A stretch of 64,000 bases of DNA from Bog-756 sp963753905 (GTDB taxonomy: Bacteria; Actinomycetota; Acidimicrobiia; Acidimicrobiales; RAAP-2), in the NCBI GenBank assembly GCA_963753905.1, contig CAVWDZ010000002.1, positions 310,001 to 374,000 of the forward strand. Direction: 5' to 3'. Shown here in pieces: positions 23,062-31,900 of the stretch. Within the stretch, counting starts at the first letter, position 1. Each line of letters opens with the position of its first letter. Under the pieces are notes generated by a model, which had not been told where the DNA came from, did no database searches, and saw nothing but the letters and a program-made list of their open reading frames with translations. The translations under genes and the position numbers were made by a program.

Positions 23062-24002
23062 TGGCCGACCTGCCGCCCGCAGACCCCGGCGGCCAGCCCG
23101 CCCCACAGGGCGACCTGCCCGAGGCCGCGGTACGCCGTCTCGGCGAGGGCGCCTTCACCTCGGGCCTCACCGTCCCCGACTTCGCCGCCTGCCTCCAGAT
23201 GGGCCTCGAACCGGTCGGGTTCGTGCAGGGCTACTGCGTCATGCAGTGGCAGTGGTACGGGATGCGGATGGGGATCGGCATGGGGATGGGGATGTACGGA
23301 CCCCAGAACACCGGAGGCGGGGGATACGAGCAGACCTGGAACTGCCCGCACGGCTTCGTCTCGGCCGAGCACCGGGCGTGGGGTCAGAACTACGAGCAGA
23401 CCTGGGTCGAGGATGCCTGGACCGAGGGGTTCACCACGGCCTACGGGCGGATGGTCGAGGAGGCCGCCTCGGGCGGGGCCCACGGCGTGGTCGGCGTGGT
23501 CGATTCGAGCCAGTCCCTGAGCGACATGGGCGTCCTCGAGTTCCGGGTGCAGGGCACCGCGGTCAAGGTGGCCGGTGGCGACCCGCCGGCCGACGGGAAG
23601 CCCTGGACCACCTACCTGGCCGGCCAGCGGCTGGCCAAGCTGGTCGAGGCCGGCTACGCCCCGGTCTCGATCGCGGCCTCGGTTGCGTCGGTGCGGGTCT
23701 GGGCCAACTGCATCACCAGGTACCTCACCGAGGGCTCGGTCTCGATGTACGGCGGCGCGACACCCGGAGCCGAGATCGAACAGACGGCGAGCGCCGAGAT
23801 GGCCACCCGCGAGGTGGCCCGCCAGCGGATCCAGAGCCAGCTCGGACACGATTCACTGCACGGTGCGGACATTCAGACTACCGAGCGCGAGCTCGGCGAG
23901 GGGGACAGCGAGTACCAGTGCACCCTCCGCGGTAACCGGGTGCGCCGGTTCAAGCCGTTCGACCCGATGCCCGCACCCCACCCGGTGGTGAGCCTCCGGT
24001 GA
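23061..24002 (+). CDS. Double YbjQ-domain protein 2, with Met/Gly/aromatic insert
   Basis: 313 residues; ATG 23061 overlaps the previous stop (TGATG). The first domain starts FTSGLTVPDFAACLQMGLEPVGF and is split by an odd insert (about residues 57-95) rich in Met, Gly, Trp and Tyr (MQWQWYGMRMGIGMGMGMYG, then a Gly run and NCPHG). It resumes at WTEGFTTAYGRMVEEA and closes with LEFRVQGTAVKV. The second half (TTYLAGQRLAKLVEAGYAPVS onward) is a more divergent YbjQ domain. The insert could bind copper or another soft metal through its Met residues, or pack against a hydrophobic partner; both are guesses. Confidence 0.75.
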   Translation: MADLPPADPGGQPAPQGDLPEAAVRRLGEGAFTSGLTVPDFAACLQMGLEPVGFVQGYCVMQWQWYGMRMGIGMGMGMYGPQNTGGGGYEQTWNCPHGFVSAEHRAWGQNYEQTWVEDAWTEGFTTAYGRMVEEAASGGAHGVVGVVDSSQSLSDMGVLEFRVQGTAVKVAGGDPPADGKPWTTYLAGQRLAKLVEAGYAPVSIAASVASVRVWANCITRYLTEGSVSMYGGATPGAEIEQTASAEMATREVARQRIQSQLGHDSLHGADIQTTERELGEGDSEYQCTLRGNRVRRFKPFDPMPAPHPVVSLR

Positions 24003-24868
24003 GCCCGACGGCACCTGCCGGTGGGCAGCCTCCCGAGGGCGCGGACGTCGACATCGCCGCGGAGATGCGGGCCGCCGCCGCAGCCCTGGCCAAGCCCGCG
24101 CCGAAGGACACCACCCGGATGACCTCCGACCTCTCGATCGACGAGGAGCTCGCCCTCCACGCGATCAGTTGGGAGCCGGTCCGGCTGGTCAACGGCGTCT
24201 CGATCCACTCGGTCCCGACGGGAGTCTGGAGCTGGGGGCAGGGCGAGATCGGCTACGCCTCGGCCGCCTTCGCCAACTCCTTCGCGCTCGCCACCGAACG
24301 GCTCCACCAGCAGTGCACCCACGCCGGCGGCTACGGCGTGGTCGGGGTGCACGTCGAGTGGGCCGTCCAGCGCCACCAGGTCGCCGTCTCGCTCGTCGGG
24401 ACCGCGGTGCGCCCGGTGGGGGCGAAGACCCTCGGCACGGACCCGGTCTTCGTCTCCGACCTCTCGGGCCGAGACTTCGCCCTGCTCGAGGTCTCCGGCT
24501 GGGCCCCGCTCGGTCTGGCCGCAGGGGCCAGCTTCGTCTACGCCCCGCGCCGCTCGATGGGCGCGGCCATGCAGCAGTCCGGACAGAACGTCGAGCTCAC
24601 CAACTTCACCGAGGCCATGTACGCGGCCCGCGAGTCGGCCATGGAGCGGATGCAGACCTCGGCCATCGCGCTCGGGGGGACCGGGGTGGTCGAGGTCAAG
24701 GTCACCGAGGGGCCGATGGACTTCGCCCACCACGCGGTCGGCTTCACCGCGTACGGCACCGTGGTGCGGCTCACCGCCGACGCCCACCGCGCCCTCGGCG
24801 CAGACACGGTCGTCTCGATGGACGACCCGGTCACCGCCTTCGACGCCGCCGCCCTCCGCGGGGCCTGA
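23999..24868 (+). CDS. Double YbjQ-domain protein 3
   Basis: 289 residues; GTG 23999 overlaps the preceding stop (GTGA). Domain 1 (about 43-140) runs from MTSDLSIDEELALHAISWEP to VSLVGTAVRPV. Domain 2 (about 150-265) runs from FVSDLSGRDFALLEVSGWAP to GFTAYGTVVRL and keeps QSGQNVELTNFTEAMYAARESAMERM almost as in protein 1, showing recent common ancestry. This completes a set of six YbjQ domains in one operon. The downstream CoA-transferase starts after 12 bp on the same strand and may be co-transcribed, but its function gives no obvious link. Confidence 0.78.
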   Translation: MSPTAPAGGQPPEGADVDIAAEMRAAAAALAKPAPKDTTRMTSDLSIDEELALHAISWEPVRLVNGVSIHSVPTGVWSWGQGEIGYASAAFANSFALATERLHQQCTHAGGYGVVGVHVEWAVQRHQVAVSLVGTAVRPVGAKTLGTDPVFVSDLSGRDFALLEVSGWAPLGLAAGASFVYAPRRSMGAAMQQSGQNVELTNFTEAMYAARESAMERMQTSAIALGGTGVVEVKVTEGPMDFAHHAVGFTAYGTVVRLTADAHRALGADTVVSMDDPVTAFDAAALRGA

Positions 24869-24880
24869 CCACCGGACACG

Positions 24881-26128
24881 ATGCCAGCCGAACCCCCGCT
24901 CTGTGGCATCCGGATCCTCGAGTGCTCCGCACTCGGCCCGGCGGCCATCACCATGCCCCTGGTCGACCTCGGCGCGGAGGTCATCAAGGTCGAACCGCCC
25001 TCGGGCGACTACATCCGCGAGATGACCTGGCCGATCGTCGAGGGCGTCTCGCTCATGCACCTCCACATCAACAGGGGCAAGCGCAGCATCGTGCTCGACC
25101 TCCGCAACGACGAGGATGTTGCCACCTTCAAGGAGCTGGCCCGGGTGTCCGACGTGGTGGTCGAGGCCATGCGGCCCGGTGGGCTCGCCCGCCGCGGTGT
25201 CGGCTTCGAGGATCTCAAGCTGCTCAAGCCGGACATCGTGTTCTGCACGATCTCCGGGTACGGGATGACCGGCCCCTACCGGGACCTGCCCGCCCACGGC
25301 GTGGCGTTCGACACCTGGGCCGGCATCGTCTCACCCCAGATCAACGACCAGGGGTTCGCCTACCTCCCCGAGCACGCCTCGATGGGCATCCACGCCGGTC
25401 CGCTCTTCGGGGCGCTCGGCATCCTCGCCGCGGTGCTCCGGGCGCGGACCACCGGAGAGGGATCCTTCCTCGAGATCGCCCAGTCGGACGCGGCTGCTGC
25501 CATGGACTGGTACCGGAGCGAGACCTGGAAGGCCTACGAGCGCTCCGACACGGAGGTCACCGGCAACAAGGCCGACGCCTACGAGCGCCGGGAGCCGGGC
25601 ACCGCCGGGATGGTCGAGGGGGTCCGCTACCAGGTCTACGAAGCGAAGGACGGGCGCTACGTCCTGTTCATGGCTTCCGAGCAGATGTTCTGGAAGAACT
25701 TCTGCGTGGCGGTCGACCGCGTCGAGCTGTTCGAGCGCTGGCCCGGCTCGCAGTTCGCCGACCACGCCCGCAACAACCTCGAACTGCGCGCCGAGCTCCG
25801 GGACATCTTCCGCACCCGCACCGCCGAGGAGTGGATCACCTTCGGGGTCGAGGCCAACTTCCCGGTGAGCCCGGTCAACTCGCCGAAGACCATCGCGTCC
25901 GACCCCCAGTTCCTCGACCGCTTCCACTGGATCGACCGGGACCGGCTCGGCGCCGAACAGCTGCCCACCCCCCTCAAGTTCGTGGGCGAGGAGCTGCCCC
26001 TCCCCGCCCAGGCCCCGACCGTCGGCCAGCACACCGAGGAGGTGCTGGCGGACATCCTCGGCTGGGACGCCGCCCGCATCGCCGAGGCGCGTGCACGCGG
26101 CGGGCTCGGCGGTCCCGCCGAGCCCTGA
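24881..26128 (+). CDS. CaiB/BaiF family III CoA-transferase
   Basis: 415 residues, the family's usual length. The N-terminal GIRILECSALGPAAITMPLVDLGAEVIKVEPP is the canonical CoA-transferase III opening, followed by NRGKRSIVLDLRN and VVVEAMRPGG. The catalytic Asp that forms the acyl-aspartate intermediate is expected in GVAFDTWAG, after ISGYGMTGPY. The enzyme moves CoA between carboxylic acids; the acid is not identifiable. The DUF35 protein and thiolase downstream suggest a beta-oxidation-like pathway for an aromatic, steroid or branched substrate. Confidence 0.88.
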   Translation: MPAEPPLCGIRILECSALGPAAITMPLVDLGAEVIKVEPPSGDYIREMTWPIVEGVSLMHLHINRGKRSIVLDLRNDEDVATFKELARVSDVVVEAMRPGGLARRGVGFEDLKLLKPDIVFCTISGYGMTGPYRDLPAHGVAFDTWAGIVSPQINDQGFAYLPEHASMGIHAGPLFGALGILAAVLRARTTGEGSFLEIAQSDAAAAMDWYRSETWKAYERSDTEVTGNKADAYERREPGTAGMVEGVRYQVYEAKDGRYVLFMASEQMFWKNFCVAVDRVELFERWPGSQFADHARNNLELRAELRDIFRTRTAEEWITFGVEANFPVSPVNSPKTIASDPQFLDRFHWIDRDRLGAEQLPTPLKFVGEELPLPAQAPTVGQHTEEVLADILGWDAARIAEARARGGLGGPAEP

Positions 26129-26138
26129 CCCGGTCCGT

Positions 26139-26160
26139 CCCCGACCGGCGGGTCCGGGGC
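26139..26160 (+). terminator. GC-rich hairpin after the CoA-transferase gene
   Basis: CCCCGACC and GGTCCGGGG face each other with a one-base bulge over a short loop. There is no T-tract. It lies before the -10 box of the next gene. Confidence 0.35.
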
Positions 26161-26165
26161 GGCGG

Positions 26166-26171
26166 TAGGCT
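26166..26171 (+). promoter_or_regulatory. Leaderless -10 box (TAGGCT) of the DUF35-thiolase operon
   Basis: TAGGCT, 6 bases, GTG 26178; no Shine-Dalgarno. Confidence 0.6.
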
Positions 26172-26177
26172 CCGCAC

Positions 26178-26645
26178 GTGGCGACGGTCAAGACAAAGGT
26201 TCCCGCGATCGAGGGATGGTTCACCCTCGACGAGCGCGCGCCCGCGCTGCTCGGCTCCCGCTGCACGAGCTGCGGGAACATCGCCTTCCCGAGAGAGACG
26301 TACTTCTGCCGGAACCCCGGGTGCCAGGGGACCGAGTTCGCCGAGACGGAGCTCAGCCGCACCGGCACGGTCTGGTCGTACACCGATGCGTGCTACCAGC
26401 CGCCGGCGCCGTATGTGGCCGCCGACCCCTACGTCCCCTTCGCGCTGGCCGCGGTCGAGCTCACCGAGGAGCGGATGGTGGTCATGGGACAGCTCGTCCC
26501 CGGCGTGACCGTGGGCGATCTCTCGGTCGGCGCCGAAGTCGAGCTCGTGCTGGACACCCTCTACGAAGACGACGAGCACGAGTACCTGGTCTGGAAGTGG
26601 CGTCCGACCGGGGGCGCCGAACGGGCGGAGGCGTCGGGTGCCTGA
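26178..26645 (+). CDS. DUF35 OB-fold, zinc-ribbon acyl-CoA-binding protein
   Basis: 155 residues. The zinc ribbon is CTSCGNIAFPRETYFCRNPGC (four Cys) and is followed by the OB fold (LSRTGTVWSYTDACYQPPAPY, then LVPGVTVGDLSVGAEVELVLD). DUF35 proteins pair with thiolase-like enzymes, hold the acyl-CoA substrate or channel it, and are needed for partner activity (for example in steroid side-chain cleavage). The stop overlaps the thiolase start by 8 bp, so the two are made as a complex. Confidence 0.85.
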   Translation: MATVKTKVPAIEGWFTLDERAPALLGSRCTSCGNIAFPRETYFCRNPGCQGTEFAETELSRTGTVWSYTDACYQPPAPYVAADPYVPFALAAVELTEERMVVMGQLVPGVTVGDLSVGAEVELVLDTLYEDDEHEYLVWKWRPTGGAERAEASGA

Positions 26646-27837
26646 CGACCGGCGGGTCGCCGTCCTCGGGGCGGGGATGCACCCCTGGGGCAAGTGGGGA
26701 CGCAACTTCGTCGAGTACGGGCTCGCCGCGGCCGGCGACGCCCTGGCCGAGGCGGACCTGCCCTGGACCGACGTCCAGTACGTGGCCGGTGCCGACACCA
26801 TCCGCAACGGCTACCCGGGCTTCGTCGCCGGCGCGACCTTCGCCCAGGCCCTGGGATGGACCGGCGCCCGGGTCTCCTCGGCGTACGCGGCCTGTGCATC
26901 CGGCGCCCAGGCCGTCAACAACGCACGGGCCCAGATCCTCGCCGGCCTCTGCGACGTGGCCCTCGTGGTGGGGGCCGACACCACGCCGAAGGGCTTCTTC
27001 GCACCCGTCGGCGGCGACCGGCGCGACGATCCGGACTGGCTGCGCTTCCACCTCATGGGCGCGACCAACCCGACCTACTTCGCCCTCTACGCCCGGCGGC
27101 GGATGGAGCTCTCGGGAGCCACCGAGGCGGACTTCGCCGCGGTCAAGGTCAAGAACGCCCGCCACGGCCTGCACAACCCGTACGCGCGCTACCGCAAGGA
27201 GGTCACCGTCGAGGAGGTGCTCGCCTCGCCGATGGTGGCCGATCCCCTGCGGCTGCTCGAGATCTGCGCGACCTCCGACGGCGGGGCCGCGCTGGTCCTC
27301 ACCAGCATGGCCTTCGCCCGCAGGCACGCCGGCACGGACGACCTCGTCACCATCGACGCGGTCTCGACGGTGACCCCGCGCTTTCCCCAGGCGATCATCG
27401 AGATGCCCAACTTCTCGACCGACTCCTCGGCCGCCGTCCCCCCGGTCGGAGCACCCTTCAAGCGGTCGGTGGCGCTCGCCGCATACGAGGAGGCGGGCAT
27501 CGGGCCGGAGGACATCGGCCTGGCCGAGGTCTACGACCTCTCGTCCGCCCTCGAGCTCGACTGGTACGAGGACATCGGGCTGTGCAAGGAGGGTGAAGCC
27601 GAGCGCCTGCTCCGTGACGGCGACACGACGCTCGGTGGCCGGGTTCCGGTGAACCCGAGCGGAGGGCTCTCCTGCTTCGGCGAGGCCATTCCCGCCCAGG
27701 CCATCGCACAGGTGTGCGAGCTGGTCTGGCAACTGCGCGGACGGGCCGCCGGCCGCCAGGTGGACGGCGCCCGGGTGGGGATCACCGCCAACCAGGGTCT
27801 CTTCGGCCACGGCTCCTCGATCATCCTCTCGCGATAG
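26638..27837 (+). CDS. Thiolase-like / SCP-x type acyl-CoA lyase
   Basis: 399 residues, GTG start inside the DUF35 gene. It has the thiolase fold with the nucleophile region AYAACASGAQAVNNARAQI, NPSGGLSCFGEAIPAQAIAQV (second conserved Gly/Cys/Gly loop) and terminal NQGLFGHGSSIIL. Divergence from degradative thiolases and the DUF35 partner place it in the SCP-x/Ltp2-like group, which can act as thiolase or retro-aldolase on bulky CoA esters. Which one cannot be told from sequence alone. Confidence 0.85.
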   Translation: MPDDRRVAVLGAGMHPWGKWGRNFVEYGLAAAGDALAEADLPWTDVQYVAGADTIRNGYPGFVAGATFAQALGWTGARVSSAYAACASGAQAVNNARAQILAGLCDVALVVGADTTPKGFFAPVGGDRRDDPDWLRFHLMGATNPTYFALYARRRMELSGATEADFAAVKVKNARHGLHNPYARYRKEVTVEEVLASPMVADPLRLLEICATSDGGAALVLTSMAFARRHAGTDDLVTIDAVSTVTPRFPQAIIEMPNFSTDSSAAVPPVGAPFKRSVALAAYEEAGIGPEDIGLAEVYDLSSALELDWYEDIGLCKEGEAERLLRDGDTTLGGRVPVNPSGGLSCFGEAIPAQAIAQVCELVWQLRGRAAGRQVDGARVGITANQGLFGHGSSIILSR

Positions 27838-27998
27838 CCGGTCGACGGGGCAACCGTATTGACGGCATCCTGACCGGTCGGTACGGTTGGCCCGGCAACG
27901 GACCCGGTGACGGGCAGGAATCGGTTCCGGGCGCTCCGGCGGGAGCATCGTAGGGCGGCCATATCGGGGCAATCACTGCCGTCACAAGGGGCATCACA

Positions 27999-28892
27999 AT
28001 GAGTCGAGATCGCAACACCCGCTGGGTGATGCCGTCGCTGGGCCTCGCGCTCGCCGTCGCCACAGCCATGGCGGTCCCGGGGATCGCTGCGGCCACCACC
28101 ACAAGGGCGCCGAGCCAGAGCATCGCGCTCACCGCAGAACCGTTGACCGCGGTCGCGGGCCAGAGCGCGAGCTTCACCGTTGCGACCTTCACCGCCGGGC
28201 CGTCGACGGCCGACCCGTCGATCTTCACGGCCACGATCTACTGGGGAGGGTTCTCCCGCTCCAGCACCGGGACGATCACCCAGCCGGGCGGCGCGGGCAG
28301 CCCCTACCGGGTGACCGGCACCCACACCTACGTCGACACCGGCACCTTCCCCACGGGGATCGAAGTGGTGAGTCCCACCCACTTCAAAGGAGGGTGGGAG
28401 CAGGCAACCGTCGCGGTCTCGGACCTCGAGGTCAGCTGCACGACGAACCCCTGTGGGGGGACGGTGACCGGCTCCTCCCAGACGGTGCTCGTCACCACCC
28501 CGTCGGACACCGGGACGATCGACCTCACGGTCTCGCCGGCCGGCACGCTCAGCTGCGGTGACCCGTACCGCCACGCACCGGAGTTCACCACCGTCACCGA
28601 CACCGGGGTGTCCAGTGACCTCCAAGCGACCGTGACCTTCGAGAACGCCGCCGCCGCGGGGGACTGGAGTGAGCCGTTCGAGATCTGCTACACCGCCGCG
28701 ACCCCGTTCACCGACTACTTCGGCGACGCCGACGTGACGACCGGGCTGCTCCCGTTCTGCTCGACCAACGGGAACGTCGCCCCGTGCGTGCAGTCGATCA
28801 TCGAGTCACCGTTCCCGGAAGGCAATCCGGCCGACCTCGGGACGGTCACCGAGCAGCTGCTCGTCCCCCCGGGCGACCCGAAGTGGCGGTAA
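27999..28892 (+). CDS. Secreted protein with Ig/PKD-like beta domains, unknown function
   Basis: 297 residues. A Sec signal (positively charged MSRDRNTRW, then LGLALAVATAMAVPGIAA, cleavage at about AAA-TTT) is followed by beta-rich sequence. ATIYWGGFSRSSTGTITQPGG and YRVTGTHTYVDTGTF resemble a PKD-type domain; the second half has four paired Cys (CTTNPCGG, SCGD, FEIC, PFCST/APCV) suggesting disulfides outside the cell. No enzyme motif or anchor is visible. It stands alone with about 160 bp upstream. The exact family is not recognised. Confidence 0.65.
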   Translation: MSRDRNTRWVMPSLGLALAVATAMAVPGIAAATTTRAPSQSIALTAEPLTAVAGQSASFTVATFTAGPSTADPSIFTATIYWGGFSRSSTGTITQPGGAGSPYRVTGTHTYVDTGTFPTGIEVVSPTHFKGGWEQATVAVSDLEVSCTTNPCGGTVTGSSQTVLVTTPSDTGTIDLTVSPAGTLSCGDPYRHAPEFTTVTDTGVSSDLQATVTFENAAAAGDWSEPFEICYTAATPFTDYFGDADVTTGLLPFCSTNGNVAPCVQSIIESPFPEGNPADLGTVTEQLLVPPGDPKWR

Positions 28893-28932
28893 GGGCCGTA
28901 GACAGCCGGAGCAGGCGCGCCTCCACTACGGT

Positions 28933-31900
28933 GTGAGCAGGCGCGGCGGCGCCTCCGGTTCACGCAGGCGTGGCAGACCGGGAGCGTCACCCGTGACATC
29001 GACCGAAGCACCCCAGAACACGGCGAACGAGGATGGCAATCCGCTCGCGCCCTACTTCCCCCGGCTGGCCATCGAGTGGATGGCCACCGACCCGGGCACC
29101 CGTCACCGGGAGCTCGAGGGCACCATCGCCTTCGTCGACATCTCCGGGTTCACCAAGCTCTCCGAAGGCCTCGCCCGCCACGGCAAGGTGGGGGCCGAAG
29201 AGCTGACCGCCACCATCGGGACCTGCTTCGTCGCCCTCCTCGATCTGGCCGTTGCCTACGGCGGGCGGCTCCTCAAGTTCGGAGGGGACGCCCAGCTGCT
29301 CTACTTCTCGGGGGAGGCACACGCGGCGCGGGCCTGTCGGGCGGCGGTCGAGATGCGCCGTGCACTGCGCACCGTCGGACGGCTCACCGTCCTCGGCCAG
29401 AAGGTGCAGCTCCGGATGTCGGTCGGGGTCCACAGTGGGCTGTTCCACTTCTTCCTGGTCGGCGACTCCCACAAGGAGTTCGTCGTCGCCGGTCCATCGG
29501 CCACCGCCACGGTCACCATGGAGGGCACGGCGGACGCCGGCGAGATCGTGATCAGCGACGCGACCGCGTCCGCCCTGCGTCCGGGCGTGGTCGGTGCGGC
29601 GAAGGGCCCCGGTCACCTGCTCCTGCGGGCGCCGTCGGTCCCTGCCGACTCCTTCCTCCCCTTCGAACAGGTCGATCCCGAGCTCGACCTGCTGCACGGC
29701 ATCCCGACCGGGCTGCGCGAGGTGCTCTCCGGGGCCCACCAGGAGTCCGAGCACCGTCGGGTCACCGTGGCGTTCGTGCACTTCGACGGCACCGACGGGC
29801 TCATCGAGCGCGAGGGCCCGGCCGAGGCCGCCGACCAGCTCGATGCGCTGGTCTCCCACGTCCAGCGCGCCGTCGAGCGGCAGGAGGTCACCTTCCTGGC
29901 GACCGACGCCGACAAGGACGGCGGCAAGATCATCCTCACCGCCGGTGCCCCCTCCACCTCGGGCGACGACGAGCACCACATGCTCCTCGCCGTCCGCGAG
30001 ATCATGGACGCCCACGGCCCGCTCCCGATCCGGATCGGGGTCAACCGGGGATCGGTCTTCGTCGGCGAGGTCGGGCCCCCGTACCGGCGGACGTTCACGG
30101 TCATGGGCGACGCGGTCAACCTGGCCGCGCGGCTCATGGCCAAGGCCGAAGCGGGCCAGATCCTGACCACCCCCGAGATCCTCTCCCGCTCGCGGACCGG
30201 GTTCGTGACCGAGGAGCTCGAGCCCTTCTACGTGAAGGGCAAGTCCAAGCCGGTCCGCGCCCTCAGCATCGGGGCAATCGCCGGCTCGCAGCGGGTGGGC
30301 CAGGGACACGACCTCCCCTTCGTCGGCCGTGTCCCGGAGATGCGGACCCTCGAGCAGGCGCTCGCTCGGGCGAAGGCGGGGACCGGGTCGCTGGTCGAGA
30401 TCGTCGGCGAACCCGGTTCGGGCAAGTCGCGCCTGGTCGCCCGGCTCCGTTCCGCCGCCGATGACATGGTGCAGCTCTCGACCGTGTGCGAGCGCTACGA
30501 CTCGTCGACCCCGTACCACGTGGTCGGCCGCCTCCTCCGGAAGCTGCTCGGGCTCCCGCCGGAGGGGACCGGGATGGGGATAGCTGCAACGTTCCTGGCC
30601 CAGGTCGAGCAGCGGGCACCGACGGTCGTCCCCCGGGCACCCCTCATCGCGACCGCGCTCGGCCTCACCGTGCCGGAGACCCCGGAGACCCGTGACATCG
30701 AGGAGGGGTTCCGCCGGGCCCGGATGGCCGAGGCGGTCATCGACATGCTGGCCGAGCTGCTCCCGGAGTCGGGACTGCTGACGGTCGAGGACGCCCACTT
30801 CATGGACGAGGCCTCGGCAGACCTGTTCGGGTACCTGGCGGCACTGGTCGGCGCCACCTCGTGGCTCATCTGTGTGACCCGCCGCGACGGCACCGGCGTC
30901 TTCGTCGCCCCGGAGGAGACCGCGACCCGCGTCGCGCTCCCTCCACTCGGGGTCGAAGAGGCCACCGAGCTCGCCCACCTGGCGACCGCCGATGCGCCCA
31001 TCCCCCAGCACCGGATCGATGCGCTGGTGGAACGGTCCGCCGGCAACCCGCTCTTCCTGCTCGAACTGTTGGCAGTCACCGCCCAGGGGGAGACGCTCGA
31101 GGAGCTGCCGGAGTCGGTCGAGCAGGTGGTCGCCGCGCGCATCGACCGCCTGTCACGAGACGACCGCCACCTGCTCCGGCGGATCTCGGTGCTCGGCCAG
31201 TCGTTCCCCCACGAGCTGCTCCGCGACGTGGTCGACGACGCCCCCGGCGAGTTCGACCCCGCATGGGAGCGGCTCGACGAGTTCGTGCTCCGCGACGGCT
31301 TCGGTGGGCTGAGCTTCCGGAGCGCCCTCCTCCGGGACTGTGCGTACGACGGTCTCACCTTCCGCCTCCGGCGCGAGCTGCACGCGCGCGCCGGCGACAC
31401 CATCCGCTTTGCTGCCCTCAACCGTGGGAAGGACCAACCCGAGCTCCTCTCGTTCCACTACCTGCACGCCCAGCGGCACGAGGAAGCCTGGAGCTACTCG
31501 CTCATCGCTGCCGAGCGGGCGAAGACCGCGTACGCCAACGTCGAGGTCGCGGAGTTCTACGAGCGGGCCCTGCTTGCGGGACGGCGCCTCCCCGAGCTCG
31601 ACCGGGCCGAGGTCGCCGCGGTGCACGAGTCCCTCGGGGACGCCAGGAACAGCACCGGTGACTACCAGGGTGCGGCCGCCGCCTACCGGACGGCGCGACG
31701 CATCGTCGACAGGGACACGGTGGGGGCAGCCCGTTTGTCGCTCAAGCTGGCGCAGGTCCAGGGATGGCTCGAGAGCTACTCGAACGCGCTCCGGTGGATC
31801 ACCAGGGGTCTGCGCCTGTTGGAGGGCGAGGTCGGCCCCGCCGCACTCCGCCAACGTGCCGAACTGCTCAGCTGGTACGGCCGGTTCTGCCAGGAAGAGG

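Noticed and set aside
22237..24868. YbjQ proteins as metal-resistance genes on the strength of the 'heavy-metal-binding' label
   Set aside because: The label is historic; no conserved Cys/His metal site runs through all six domains, so no metal role is assigned apart from the single Met-rich insert.
27838..27998. Possible riboswitch before the secreted protein gene
   Set aside because: Several GG/CC words could pair, but no known riboswitch consensus is visible and the fold cannot be judged by eye.
28987..31011. 674-codon minus-strand frame opposite the cyclase-ATPase gene
   Set aside because: High-GC third positions keep the complement open; the product has repetitive Gly/Glu/Arg composition and no recognisable fold, while the plus strand encodes a well-formed multi-domain protein.
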